The notes: a model not told the origin generated them from the letters alone. A stretch of DNA of 49,892 bases from a bacterium (GCA_024275575.1 JAJRYV010000089.1:1-49892); one strand, 5' to 3'. Positions 26,608 to 35,684 are shown, counted from the stretch's first letter. Numbers and translations: made by a program.

Positions 26608-27234
26608 TCAGTTCCTTGCGCTCACCATGCGACGATAAATTCGGGCGATATTTTCATTTATGTTGTCGATTAACGCATTGGTTTTTTCCTGAATGTAGGA
26701 ATAACCCAGCAGCGCCGGAATGGCGGCAATCAAACCGAATGCCGTTGTGTTCATCGCCACAGCGATACCCTGTGAAAGCAGCGTCGCTTTTTCTGCGGCC
26801 GGAGCGTTGGCGACCGCATCGAAGGATGAGATCAGCCCGAAGATCGTTCCCAGCAGGCCGAGCAGTGTCGCGATATTGGCGAACATGCTCAAATACTGGG
26901 TGCGTTTTTCCAGTTTGGGAATTTCTGCCATGGCAGCGAGCTCGAGGGCATTCTGGATATCGTTGGCGCTTTTGCCGTATTCTTCCAGGCCGGCGCGCGT
27001 AATTTGCGGCAAAGCGGCATCAGATGAATTGCAGATGCGAATGGCATCATGTACATTGCCGCGCTGCAGCAATTCGATCATCTTGTTGACGAATGCCGAG
27101 GTGTCGATGCGATTTTTCACGCTGATAAAAAGGAATCTTTCAATGATAATGGCAATGTTGATAATGAGTACGCCAAGAATGGCAAACATAAAAACACCGC
27201 CGCCGTCGAATGCACGAATTGCGTTGTCAAACAA
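26608..27234 (-). CDS. ExbB/TolQ/MotA family proton-channel protein
   Basis: A 208-residue inner-membrane protein with three hydrophobic segments: about 13-33 (GVFMFAILGVLIINIAIIIE), 118-138 (FANIATLLGLLGTIFGLISS) and 155-180 (GIAVAMNTTAFGLIAAIPALLGY). The family pore threonines correspond to Thr130 (LLGTIFG) and Thr163/164 (AMNTTAFG). The cytoplasmic loop includes the usual AMAEIPKLEKRTQYLS. It is shorter than E. coli ExbB and closer to TolQ and AglR in layout. It probably forms a pentameric channel around an ExbD dimer. It lies 118 bases after a small exported protein gene and three bases before the first ExbD gene. Confidence 0.94.
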   Translation of the reverse strand: MFDNAIRAFDGGGVFMFAILGVLIINIAIIIERFLFISVKNRIDTSAFVNKMIELLQRGNVHDAIRICNSSDAALPQITRAGLEEYGKSANDIQNALELAAMAEIPKLEKRTQYLSMFANIATLLGLLGTIFGLISSFDAVANAPAAEKATLLSQGIAVAMNTTAFGLIAAIPALLGYSYIQEKTNALIDNINENIARIYRRMVSARN

Positions 27235-27352
27235 GGTACGACCTCCTTTATTCTCTCAAGAAATATTGATTTTTTAGAAATTAAACTGTTTTCAGAACCA
27301 CAAAATAGATAGCCGCTTTAATATAAAAAAACTGTCGAAGAAAGATTTTACT

Positions 27353-27727
27353 TCACCAGGGAATGGTGCCGCGAAATTTTCGCCGTCCTTTTTGGGGGAA
27401 AAAATCTTTTTCCACCGGTCGAAAGATGTCATCGAGAAAAGAACGATCGATCTTCAGGCCATCTACTCTGGGATCACTTCCCGGAAGGATAAAAATAGCT
27501 TGCGGTTTTGAAAGTCTTCCAATGACATCGATCTGATCGAGCAGTATTTTAGAACGCTTCCCCGAAGATTTAATGTCAGGTTCCGGAAGATTTTCATAGT
27601 TACCAGAGGGTTGTTGGGTTGCTTTCGGTTTGGAAGGTTGCTTTTCCGGTTGCGTCTGTGCATTCCCTGCACCGACTGCAGCGCCCATGAGCAGAAGAAC
27701 CAACAACGTTGTGGCTGCAGTTTTCAC
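27353..27727 (-). CDS. Small exported protein in the Agl/Glt-like operon
   Basis: A 124-residue protein with a signal peptide (MKTAATTLLVLLLMGAAVGA, ending GNAQ). The next 35 residues are rich in Gln, Pro, Lys and Ser and look disordered. The C-terminal part (KILLDQIDVIGRLSKPQAIFILPG, then DDIFRPVEKDFFP) is more conserved in character. No family is recognised. It lies between the large TPR gene and exbB, so it is probably a periplasmic accessory part of the same machine. Confidence 0.68.
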   Translation of the reverse strand: MKTAATTLLVLLLMGAAVGAGNAQTQPEKQPSKPKATQQPSGNYENLPEPDIKSSGKRSKILLDQIDVIGRLSKPQAIFILPGSDPRVDGLKIDRSFLDDIFRPVEKDFFPQKGRRKFRGTIPW

Positions 27728-27802
27728 TTTAAAAACACCTCAAATCATCATTCATTTTTGTGGTTTTATTGCCAATCCATTGGCTTATACGCTAATTTGT
27801 TT

Positions 27803-30688
27803 TTAAAAATCACTTGTCATCTGACTGTTCGCCTGGGCTAAGCCGAGGACATTTTCCAATGCAGCAAGCCGGGTTCGGCTGCGGGCGATCCAGTCGTTTT
27901 CTATGTCGTTTTCTTCTCCCAGCTTAATGTTCGACCGGTAAAATTCCAGCGCTTTCTTTTGAAAGGGTTCCACTTTATTCCCTTTCAAGGTAGCTTCATA
28001 GGAAGTCATTTGCGTAGCATCTAATCCATCGGGACGCTCTGAAGTCCACCAAAAATGACCGAATTCTTCGAATGCTTCGCCGAGTTTGTGCAAAGCCGCC
28101 GTTTTCCAGTCGGCGATTTGATATGTCGCTGCATCATTGTACGCCTTTACAATGATTTGCAGAGAAGATTCTTTGCGTTTAATACTTTTTTGTAGCGGTT
28201 CCACCAGCCGAATTTTTAAATAATGGGTAAAGTAAACTTCGCCGAGCATGAACTGTGCCTGTGCGGCGTAATACTCATCGAGCACAACACCGGCATTGGC
28301 GTTGCGGCGGAAATAACGCAATGCTAATTCAAAAATACTTTTGGCGCGTTTGTAGTCTTTGCGTTTATAGGCTGCATCACCGGATTTGCACAAGGCTTCC
28401 AGGCGTTTTTCCGGGTCATCTTTATAAGTTGCTGCATAGGTTTCGAAGAGCTCGCCAGCGCGATTGTGGTTGCCTAGGTTTTCATAACACAGAGCAGCGT
28501 TGTAAAGTGCGGTCGAGGCAAATTCAGAATGCGGGCGCACCTTGACCAGTTCGAGATAATCTTCGGCCGCGCGGCGATAGTCCGGCAATTGCTCCGCTAA
28601 TTGCGCTGCTTTCATCAGGCTTTTATCCACTTGCTCCGATTCGGGAAAACGATGGCGCAGGTTCTCCAGTAAAATGATGGCTTTGCGAATATTGCCCGCT
28701 TCTTCATAACCTGTTGCCGATTGTATGATGGCTTTCTCCGCAACCTCCATTTTATTCGATGTCGAGGCGATAACCGCAAGCGCCCGTGAAGCCATCTCAA
28801 TATTGCCCTCTTCTTTCAGTTTTTCAGCAATTTTAAATTTTGCCGAAGCCACCATATCTTTGGCTTTGTCGACGTAGTACAACGAATCCGGGTAATCACG
28901 GGTGATGCGACGATACCAGCCCTCGGAGATCATATAATCGCCACTCTTATAATAGCTCTGCGCAATCATGCTGATCGCAGCAAGATTATACGGTGATTCT
29001 TCACCGCGATTGATCACCATTTTGTAGGCTTCCGCAGCCAGCTTATAATAGGAGAGCTGAAAAAGCGCTTCACCATATTTCATCATCACTTCAGGTAATT
29101 TTTCATCTCTTTTCAAAAAACGGGCAAAATCGTTACAAGCATGCAGCAGACTAGCGTAATTCTGATGTGGGATATTGAGTGTTTCACTGCGACCGGAACC
29201 GATAAAATCACCGATATAAACCACTGAAGAATCCGAGGTTACAGCGGCTGTCTGATCCATCATTTGCAGCGCTGAGATTACCCGGTTGTACCCGGCCATC
29301 GGTGCATATTTTGATTTGGAATAATTGACCACGACTTTTTCATAAGCCGTCATCGCACTGTTATAAGCACCTAATTCATAAAAACATTCTGCCTGATAGT
29401 ATTGCACCTTGGCTGCATCTTTGCTTTCGGGAAATTTTTCCAGATACATCATATAACGGGCCAGGGCAATTTTATAATCATCCGTAGATTTATTATCCCG
29501 TGCGCGTGCCTGGGCATCGGTGGCCAAAACATACAAATTTTTGCTCACTAGCTTCATCGTTGTGTCATAAAATCCACCTTCCGGGAATTTTTCCGCCCAA
29601 GCGCTGCCCGGCCCATAAGATGCAACCATGACATCGCGGGCTTTGTCAGCCTCGGCTTTTTTCCCGGCACGCACATAACCCTGGATTATCTTTTCCTGCG
29701 TTTCCGGCGCACGCGGCGCCATAGGCCAGATTCTCAGCATCAATTCATAGGTTTGCGCGGCTTCTTCGTAAAACGTGCGCTCTTCATAGAGTTCACCGAG
29801 ACGGATAAAAATGGCGCCGCTATATTCTTTCTCACCCATATCGATGAGAAATTTTTCCGCTGTTTTGGCACCGCCGATTTCAACAAAACATTCCGCCACG
29901 TAAGTAATCGCTTCCTCGCGCAGATCGCTGGCTTGCCCGCGCATACTATCTTCGCTGGCAGCAGCCGCACGGCTCAAATCGTCGATGAGAAAAATGAACG
30001 AGCTGATGGCCTTCTCATAGCGGTTTGTGTTATAATAAGACCAGCCTAGCTTATACAGAGCCATGTTAAAAAAGGGACCTTCGTAACTCGTCAGCAGGTT
30101 TGCATAAATCGCCGAAGCTTCTTCATATTTATGGTTTTCGAAATAGATTTCGCCGAGACGAAAACGGGCTTCATCTTTATATTCGCTTTCCGGATAATTG
30201 GCGATCAAGCGGCTGAAATATTCGGTTGCTTTATCTTTATCACCGGATTCAAAATGGCAGAATGCGATGCGATAAAGAACGCGGTCCAAGAAATCGGCGG
30301 TCGGGAAAGCCTCGATCAGTTCGAACGCTCGTTGAATGGTCGGCGTATAAGAAACGGTCGGCAATTCAGGTTGGGTCGATCGCTGCCCCCGATCGAACTC
30401 ATCCATTTCCTGCTCATATTTGCCCATTTCATGTTGATAAATGATCGTTGCTTTGCGATAATTCAACTCCATCAACTGATACATCACCGTCGGTGTAAAA
30501 TCACTATTGGGGTAATTTTCGATTAGCAGCTCATTGGCTTTGATCGCCTCATCAAGCTCGCTCAGCATTTCTGCTGTTTCAACGAGCACACCAATATTTG
30601 CCGAATCAGGCACTGTCTGCTCCTGCTGCGCATATAGTGTGCCGGCAAAAGCAGCGAGAATTAACATTACTTTTATCAGTTGTTTCAT
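27803..30688 (-). CDS. Large exported tetratricopeptide-repeat protein
   Basis: A 961-residue protein with a signal peptide (LIKVMLILAAFAGTLYAQ). Almost the whole mature chain is made of TPR-type helical pairs, for example ARFRLGEIYFENHKYEEASAIYANLL, ALYKLGWSYYNTNRYEKAIS, YYQAECFYELGAYNSAMTAYEKVV and ALYNAALCYENLGNHNRAGELFE. Outer-membrane-assembly-type spacing (FP-x-S, YPDS) between repeats is frequent. In the Myxococcus Glt and Nfs systems a similarly large periplasmic TPR protein (GltD/NfsD) is encoded with a shorter one (GltE/NfsE). By position and length I suggest this is the GltD-like part; direct sequence similarity is not shown. Confidence 0.83.
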   Translation of the reverse strand: MKQLIKVMLILAAFAGTLYAQQEQTVPDSANIGVLVETAEMLSELDEAIKANELLIENYPNSDFTPTVMYQLMELNYRKATIIYQHEMGKYEQEMDEFDRGQRSTQPELPTVSYTPTIQRAFELIEAFPTADFLDRVLYRIAFCHFESGDKDKATEYFSRLIANYPESEYKDEARFRLGEIYFENHKYEEASAIYANLLTSYEGPFFNMALYKLGWSYYNTNRYEKAISSFIFLIDDLSRAAAASEDSMRGQASDLREEAITYVAECFVEIGGAKTAEKFLIDMGEKEYSGAIFIRLGELYEERTFYEEAAQTYELMLRIWPMAPRAPETQEKIIQGYVRAGKKAEADKARDVMVASYGPGSAWAEKFPEGGFYDTTMKLVSKNLYVLATDAQARARDNKSTDDYKIALARYMMYLEKFPESKDAAKVQYYQAECFYELGAYNSAMTAYEKVVVNYSKSKYAPMAGYNRVISALQMMDQTAAVTSDSSVVYIGDFIGSGRSETLNIPHQNYASLLHACNDFARFLKRDEKLPEVMMKYGEALFQLSYYKLAAEAYKMVINRGEESPYNLAAISMIAQSYYKSGDYMISEGWYRRITRDYPDSLYYVDKAKDMVASAKFKIAEKLKEEGNIEMASRALAVIASTSNKMEVAEKAIIQSATGYEEAGNIRKAIILLENLRHRFPESEQVDKSLMKAAQLAEQLPDYRRAAEDYLELVKVRPHSEFASTALYNAALCYENLGNHNRAGELFETYAATYKDDPEKRLEALCKSGDAAYKRKDYKRAKSIFELALRYFRRNANAGVVLDEYYAAQAQFMLGEVYFTHYLKIRLVEPLQKSIKRKESSLQIIVKAYNDAATYQIADWKTAALHKLGEAFEEFGHFWWTSERPDGLDATQMTSYEATLKGNKVEPFQKKALEFYRSNIKLGEENDIENDWIARSRTRLAALENVLGLAQANSQMTSDF

Positions 30689-30801
30689 TTTACCTGCTTT
30701 TTTTTCTCTTCCGTCGAAGGTGCAAAATCAAGCTGATGGGCTATTTCACTTCAATCAAATCAAAAAAACTGTATCCTGCTTGCAAAATTCCGTGTATTCT
30801 A

Positions 30802-30914
30802 TTCAGCGTGCGCGCGAGAAACGCTCACAGAGCTTGCTGAAGGAAGGTGCGTTTCGGACAAGATGAGAGGATGCTCCCGCTTCGGCAGGCTCAGCGTCCG
30901 CATTATGCGCTGAA
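30802..30914. repeat. Dispersed-type palindromic repeat inside the operon
   Basis: Two nested inverted repeats: outer TTCAGCG (30802-30808) with CGCTGAA (30908-30914), inner GAGCTTGCTGAAG (30830-30842) with CTTCGGCAGGCTC (30880-30892), 13 pairs with two wobbles. The right arm CTTCGGCAGGCTC is a well-known wording of repeats scattered through many bacterial genomes. It occupies the 316-base gap between the two TPR genes; the rest of the gap holds nothing recognisable. Confidence 0.6.
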
Positions 30915-31004
30915 CGAGATACTATTCCGTGCGATAATTTGTTGTCAGGCCACGATGAAAACGGCCCCACGGTCTGTCGCTTGCCGCAATGATATAAATA
31001 CATA

Positions 31005-32366
31005 CTATGGGATGGTTTTTAAGAAATATGCCCGCGCTTTTCCATATTCCGAGTAGGCGCGCCAGTGCCGCCTGCTTTGTTTGATAAAAATATCCTCGCG
31101 TAATTGCAGCAAATTCCATTGAAACTCATCAAAAACAAGGCGCTCGTCGAGTAATTTTTGCATGAGATTATCCTGCGTTTTTTCGACACGATCCTGTTCC
31201 TGCTTTAAGTATAGCGGCACCTCATTGCGGTCATCGAGGGGCATAACATGCATGAGATCGCCTTCGAGAATGATCAGCCGAACACGCAACGCTTCAGCCA
31301 CTTTTTGTTGTTCAGCCAGCCCTTCTTTCACCTGTTCAATACGCTTTTCGATGTTGGCTTTGCGCGGATAGCGCTCGATGATATAATTGTATTCCTGAAT
31401 GGCAAAATCATAAAACTCGAGTTCGGTGTAGCATTGCCCCAAAAGGAAATGAGCTTCTTCATTATATTTGGGATCATCCGTGCGTTTCACCAGTTCATTT
31501 AGCGAGATGATCGCATGCTGATAATCGCCAAGTTTGATGGAAGCCCAGGCGCTGGCAAGCAATGCTTCAGGATAGGTTTCATCATGCACGGGAATTTTTG
31601 CATAGTGTTTGATTGCCTCACGGTAATAGCCCAATTCATAATACAGATAACCAAGCGTCAGATGTGTCATACGAATGAGGGCCTGCCGTTCCTGATTGAC
31701 CACCGGCAGCGTGAGCACGGCACGAAAAATATCCACCGCCTGCTCCATCTCTTTTTTCTTGAGATAAGAAAGCGCCGTGGTGTAAAGGCCATAATCATAA
31801 AATTCGCTGCTGTTATTAATCTGACTAAGTGCTTCAATCGCCGGGTCAAACTCCTGCAAGTGGTAATAGGCCATTCCACAATAATATTGGGCGCCATCAC
31901 GGGCTTTGCTGTCGCCATAGTTTTCCACAATACGATTGTAAAACTGAATGGATTTTTCATAACCTCCGGCGCTGTACTGGATTTTCTGCAAGCCGAGATA
32001 GGCACGCGGTGTAAAATTGCTGCCGTGAAAATTCTCCACAAAATACTGATACATACGTTCCGCAGATTTGTACATATTCATCTTGTACAAGCATTCGCCA
32101 ATATAAAAAACCACACCGTCGATTTGACTGAATTCACTATAAAAATCGAGAATGATGACGAGCTCGCGCGCAGCTTTCCAGTATTCCTTGTTCTTATATT
32201 GTTCGATCGCGTTCTGGAAAATTCGCAACGAGGCTTTTTCGATGTCGCGGTCTTTGCCGCGCAGCAAATAGGATGAAGTGGCAGCGAAATTTTGCCCGAC
32301 AAAAGAAAAGAGCATGCCGGCAATAATAGCAGCGTTGAACCATTTTTTCAGGTTATTTTTTTGCAT
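31005..32366 (-). CDS. Exported tetratricopeptide-repeat protein
   Basis: A 453-residue protein with a signal peptide (KWFNAAIIAGMLFSFVGQNFA). TPR-type repeats fill about 45-330: GVVFYIGECLYKMNMYKSAERMY, AYLGLQKIQYSAGGYEKSIQFYN, YYCGMAYYHLQEFDPAIEALS, LLASAWASIKLGDYQHAIISL and AHFLLGQCYTELEFYDFAIQEY. The C-terminal 120 residues (KRIEQVKEGLAEQQKVAEALR, later QEQDRVEKTQDNLMQKLLD) look like a coiled coil. Size and place beside a larger TPR protein and a barrel match GltE/AglT or NfsE of Myxococcus. It starts nine bases after the end of the barrel gene. Confidence 0.83.
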   Translation of the reverse strand: MQKNNLKKWFNAAIIAGMLFSFVGQNFAATSSYLLRGKDRDIEKASLRIFQNAIEQYKNKEYWKAARELVIILDFYSEFSQIDGVVFYIGECLYKMNMYKSAERMYQYFVENFHGSNFTPRAYLGLQKIQYSAGGYEKSIQFYNRIVENYGDSKARDGAQYYCGMAYYHLQEFDPAIEALSQINNSSEFYDYGLYTTALSYLKKKEMEQAVDIFRAVLTLPVVNQERQALIRMTHLTLGYLYYELGYYREAIKHYAKIPVHDETYPEALLASAWASIKLGDYQHAIISLNELVKRTDDPKYNEEAHFLLGQCYTELEFYDFAIQEYNYIIERYPRKANIEKRIEQVKEGLAEQQKVAEALRVRLIILEGDLMHVMPLDDRNEVPLYLKQEQDRVEKTQDNLMQKLLDERLVFDEFQWNLLQLREDIFIKQSRRHWRAYSEYGKARAYFLKTIP

Positions 32367-32375
32367 ATGCGCTCA

Positions 32376-33431
32376 TCATTTATTGTCATTTGGGGCGCCG
32401 GCATTTTGCGGTTGACCGGCGGATTCCTTTTTCAGCACTTTTTCAATTTCCAACATCGAGTCGAGATAATTATCGCGAGATGATGATTTTGCGCCGGATG
32501 CAGCAGCCGGTTTCACAGGAATTTTTCCCCGTTTGCGGGTTCTGTTTTTCTTTTTTTGAATAGAAAACGGATAATTTAACCCGAAGATAAACTTCCAGTC
32601 TGCATATTGCTTGCGAAACTCATTGCCGGCATCGCACACCTCGGCATTTGCAGAAAGAGAAATATCAAAAGCAAAATCATAAATCAGATCCCAGGGCCCA
32701 AGAAATTTCAACCCCTGCGTCAGGCGCTGTGAATTCATGTTATAGGCTGTGATAAACGCATTATTGGCAAAAATTTCTGCGCTGTATTCACTATAGAAGA
32801 TGGCTGAATTCACCGGAAATTTCAGCCCTGTGGCGAGCAGATATTGATCTTCGATATTTAAAAAGAACCGGTCATGAATATTTTGGTCAAAATAGCCGAG
32901 ATTAAGATGCCATTTTAACGGAAATGAAGAAAATATTTCCATGAAATCAACCGTCAGTAATGCCATCCCCGCAACGCCGGCTTCACGGGATGAATACGGT
33001 TCGTATTTTATATTCAAATCACGCCCGGTCGGCAAGTTAACATACAACTGCAACGCCGTGTGTATCATTGCATTTGAAAAAGGCGTGCGGATTTTTAAAC
33101 CCAGGCGGCTATCACCGGGAGCGCCCCAAATATTATTCTGGTCGTCCTGATAGGGTTTAAAGTGAGCAATCAATTCGACATGGCGGTTCAGGCCGAGAGT
33201 AAAATTGGTCACAATGCCATAGTTTTTCGTCATACTGGTGGCGTCTTTTTCCAGCAGCATAAAAGCCGAAAAATACGAATTGACATAGAATTTATTGATG
33301 CCGATCAGTTCGGCGGATTGGGTGCGCAGCAGACCGCGCCCCCCGAACATCGTGGTTTGGGCTAATAGCTGATGGCTAAAAAAATATAAAAACAGAATAG
33401 CCAAAGCAAATTGCGAGCGTTTATTCATCAT
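32376..33431 (-). CDS. Putative outer-membrane beta-barrel protein, first gene of the operon
   Basis: A 351-residue protein with a signal peptide (QFALAILFLYFFSHQLLAQ). The mature part has alternating strands with aromatic ends: FYVNSYFSAFML, YGIVTNFTLGLNRHVELIAHF, SRLGLKIRTPF, MIHTALQLYVNLPTG, HLNLGYFDQN, WKFIFGLNYPFS. After a basic stretch (KKKNRTRKRGKIPVK) the last 60 residues look disordered. The pattern is that of an outer-membrane barrel of the type encoded with Glt and Nfs machines (GltA, GltB, GltH), but no named family is assigned. The operon probably begins upstream of 33431; the start could be either of two adjacent ATG codons. Confidence 0.72.
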   Translation of the reverse strand: MMNKRSQFALAILFLYFFSHQLLAQTTMFGGRGLLRTQSAELIGINKFYVNSYFSAFMLLEKDATSMTKNYGIVTNFTLGLNRHVELIAHFKPYQDDQNNIWGAPGDSRLGLKIRTPFSNAMIHTALQLYVNLPTGRDLNIKYEPYSSREAGVAGMALLTVDFMEIFSSFPLKWHLNLGYFDQNIHDRFFLNIEDQYLLATGLKFPVNSAIFYSEYSAEIFANNAFITAYNMNSQRLTQGLKFLGPWDLIYDFAFDISLSANAEVCDAGNEFRKQYADWKFIFGLNYPFSIQKKKNRTRKRGKIPVKPAAASGAKSSSRDNYLDSMLEIEKVLKKESAGQPQNAGAPNDNK

Positions 33432-33605
33432 TGATTTTCTTCTTCAATCATCCTGGTTGAACTCTCCAAAATGCGGAATTATTAAAAAAAATACCGTGGT
33501 TGCCTTTAAACAATTTACATGCCAAAGCAAATCGACTTTTGTTTATTTTTTCACTTCAATCTGATTGAGGCTGTTTCAATGGGATAAGTGTAAAAAACCA
33601 GCAAA

Positions 33606-33648
33606 TTCCCATGAGAAATTGTAATTCGTTTTTGTCCAAACATGGGAA
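33606..33648. repeat. Perfect inverted repeat TTCCCATG ... CATGGGAA
   Basis: Arms of eight bases at 33606-33613 and 33641-33648 with a 27-base loop, about 180 bases upstream of the operon start. It may bind a regulator of the operon or be chance. Confidence 0.35.
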
Positions 33649-33854
33649 CGGTTGACTCATGATGAGACAATGCGCCCCCTGAGTACTTCTATTGATGTTG
33701 TAATTTTAAAAATGAATATTTCCCCCGGCGTAAAGCAGAAATGAGGCATTCCGTTCAGATTTGATGAAACCGGGGCATGGCATTTTGCATATAATTATGG
33801 TCAAATTCATACTTTTACTGAAGATTGCGGCGCGCCGTCGAATTGACATTTTTC

Positions 33855-33883
33855 TTGATTTTTAAGCATTTAATAGGTAAACT
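33855..33883 (+). promoter_or_regulatory. Possible promoter of the outer-membrane protein gene
   Basis: TTGATT (33855-33860) and TAAACT (33878-33883) are 17 bases apart, about 148 bases before the ATG at 34031. Both hexamers are imperfect. Confidence 0.3.
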
Positions 33884-34030
33884 TCTGCATATTCCAGGAC
33901 GCTGGTTTCGAACTTGGTCATGCGTAAAATCTCGTGTCATTATAATGTAAATTGCAAACATTATCCGAATTTCTCGCCGCCACAGACTTCATAAAACTCA
34001 AAACCATCTATTTCATTTCAGGATAGGTCA

Positions 34031-34681
34031 ATGAAACTGCTCAAGATTTTTAATTTTGCCGTACTTTTTTGTTCCGTATTGTTTGCGAGCTCGGCTTCGC
34101 TCTATGCACAGTTTAAACCTTCTGCCATAAAAATCGGCTATTTGAATCCTAAAGATGCTGATTCCGGTTTGTTGCTGGGTTTCGACTTTGCAACGCCGAT
34201 CGATGAAACCGTGGAACTGGGGGTCTCGAGTAATTTTTTCTATACCAACTACAATAAGGTTTCCACTGTCGCCATCGCCGATCCGCAGGGTGGAATTCAG
34301 GAAACAACCAAACAGCAGGAACTGGAATATACCACCTTCTCAATCCCGTTGTATGCGATGATTAACATCGTGATTCCCTCAACTCGTTTTTTTGGCTATC
34401 AATTGCACGGCGGTTTGGGGTATGAGTTTTTGTTTAACAAAGAAAATAATTATAAAGAAAATACCAGTGAAAGAAGACGCTATAGCGGGTTGAGCTGGGA
34501 GACCAGTGCAGGTTTTCATTACATCATCGGTAGCCGCTCCGCTTTGACCGGTGAAATTCTCTATCACTCAGCCAAACCCTCGCGCAACAAGACTTCTTCA
34601 AAAGCGGGTTTGCCGACCTGGAGCGAAGTCAATTTAAGTGGTTTTGGTATTCGCTTCGGCATCCGTTTTGATATAATATAG
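34031..34681 (+). CDS. Outer-membrane beta-barrel protein
   Basis: A 216-residue protein with a signal peptide (FNFAVLFCSVLFASSASLYAQ). The mature part reads as an eight-strand-type barrel: AIKIGYLN, LLLGFDFATPIDETVELGVSSNFFY, TTFSIPLYAMINIV, FGYQLHGGLGYEFLF, WETSAGFHYIIGSRSALTGEILYHS and the closing strand FGIRFGIRFDII, whose hydrophobic end is usual for barrel insertion. It most resembles the generic outer membrane beta-barrel (porin-like, OmpX/OmpW size) domain. Ligand and role are unknown. It starts 599 bases from the divergent Agl/Glt-like operon and 157 bases before the rhomboid gene. Confidence 0.78.
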   Translation: MKLLKIFNFAVLFCSVLFASSASLYAQFKPSAIKIGYLNPKDADSGLLLGFDFATPIDETVELGVSSNFFYTNYNKVSTVAIADPQGGIQETTKQQELEYTTFSIPLYAMINIVIPSTRFFGYQLHGGLGYEFLFNKENNYKENTSERRRYSGLSWETSAGFHYIIGSRSALTGEILYHSAKPSRNKTSSKAGLPTWSEVNLSGFGIRFGIRFDII

Positions 34682-34838
34682 AATTTACCCGGCAAAACCG
34701 ATGACTAAGCTAAGGGTATTTTGCATGAAAAAGATAAACGTCATTACAAAAACCTGAACACCAGCGTCGTTGATCAGCATATTCCGAGTTTATCCATCCG
34801 GTTTTTGCTTTATATTTAATCCAGTTTGAGGAGAGAAA

Positions 34839-35684
34839 ATGAACTATCAGACCCAGAGATTCCAATTTGGCTTGGGGCCTGGAATGACACAAATGGTGAA
34901 AACACTGATTCTTGTGAACATCGGTGTTTACGTTATTCAAAATCTGTTCATTTCTTTCTTTGATATCGATTTTAATGGTCTTTTTGGGCTTGTGCCGGTC
35001 TATTTTCTCTACAATCTCTTCATCTGGCAAATCGTCTCATATATGTTTTTGCATGGCTCAATTTTACATATTCTCATCAATATGCTGATTTTGTGGATTT
35101 TTGGCGTTGATCTCGAGCGTGAATGGGGTGGTAAAGCATTTCTTAAATACTATTTTGTCTGTGGCATTGGCGCCGGCCTGATCCAGATTCTCTTCAACCT
35201 GCTCTTCTTCCCGGAAAATCAAGGTATCCCGATCATTGGTGCTTCCGGTGCAATTTATGGTGTGATCCTGGCCTTCGCGCTGATGTATCCTGAGCGTGAG
35301 TTGACATTCCTCGTCTTCTTTATTTTGCCGGTGCGCATCAAAGCCAAATACCTAGCGATGATCCTGGCCGGGATATCCCTTTTTTCCGGCGTATTCGGCG
35401 CAGATAACGCCGTTGCTCACTTTGCGCATCTCGGTGGAATGTTTGTAGGATTACTTTACTTAAAGTTCGACTGGCAAATGTATAGCATCGCAGCACAGTT
35501 TCAGAAACGGCGTGAAAACAAACACATCATCCAGCAGGCTAAAAAACGGCAGAAAGAAGAAGAAATCCGCGCCGAAATGGATGCTTTACTCGATAAAATC
35601 AATGAAGTCGGATACGAAAATTTGACTGAGCAGGAGCAAGCTGCTCTCAGACGAGCGAGTCAATATTTGAATGAAGAACAGTAA
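34839..35684 (+). CDS. Rhomboid family intramembrane serine protease
   Basis: A 281-residue membrane protein with six predicted transmembrane segments between about 20 and 210. Catalytic Ser136 lies in GASGAIYG and His197 in AHLGG; the oxyanion-helping Asn81 is in HILINML. It starts with GGAG upstream. The last 70 residues (QKRRENKHIIQQAKKRQKEEE) form a charged cytoplasmic helix. Rhomboids cut transmembrane segments of substrate proteins within the membrane; substrates here are unknown. The gene end overlaps the amidase gene by 14 bases, so the two are translationally coupled. Confidence 0.94.
   Translation: MNYQTQRFQFGLGPGMTQMVKTLILVNIGVYVIQNLFISFFDIDFNGLFGLVPVYFLYNLFIWQIVSYMFLHGSILHILINMLILWIFGVDLEREWGGKAFLKYYFVCGIGAGLIQILFNLLFFPENQGIPIIGASGAIYGVILAFALMYPERELTFLVFFILPVRIKAKYLAMILAGISLFSGVFGADNAVAHFAHLGGMFVGLLYLKFDWQMYSIAAQFQKRRENKHIIQQAKKRQKEEEIRAEMDALLDKINEVGYENLTEQEQAALRRASQYLNEEQ

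Larger units (their letters stand above)
33432..34030. other. Divergent intergenic region between the operon and the plus-strand barrel gene
   Basis: This 599-base spacer contains an 8-base perfect inverted repeat (33606-33648) and a candidate promoter at 33855-33883. No gene or RNA is recognised. It must hold the promoter of the eight-gene minus-strand operon, but I cannot place it with confidence. Confidence 0.4.

Noticed and set aside
24269-27234. Plain TonB-ExbB-ExbD or Tol-Pal operon
   Set aside because: Two distinct ExbD proteins, the FHA domain on the TonB-like protein and the linked TPR and barrel genes go beyond either system; TolA, TolB and Pal are absent.
31515-32276. 253-codon plus-strand frame
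   Set aside because: Antisense shadow of the 453-residue TPR gene; low-complexity translation.
33509-33524. Sigma-54-like TGGCAT-N5-TTGTT on the minus strand upstream of the eight-gene operon
   Set aside because: The essential GC of the -12 element is GT, so the match is too weak to annotate.
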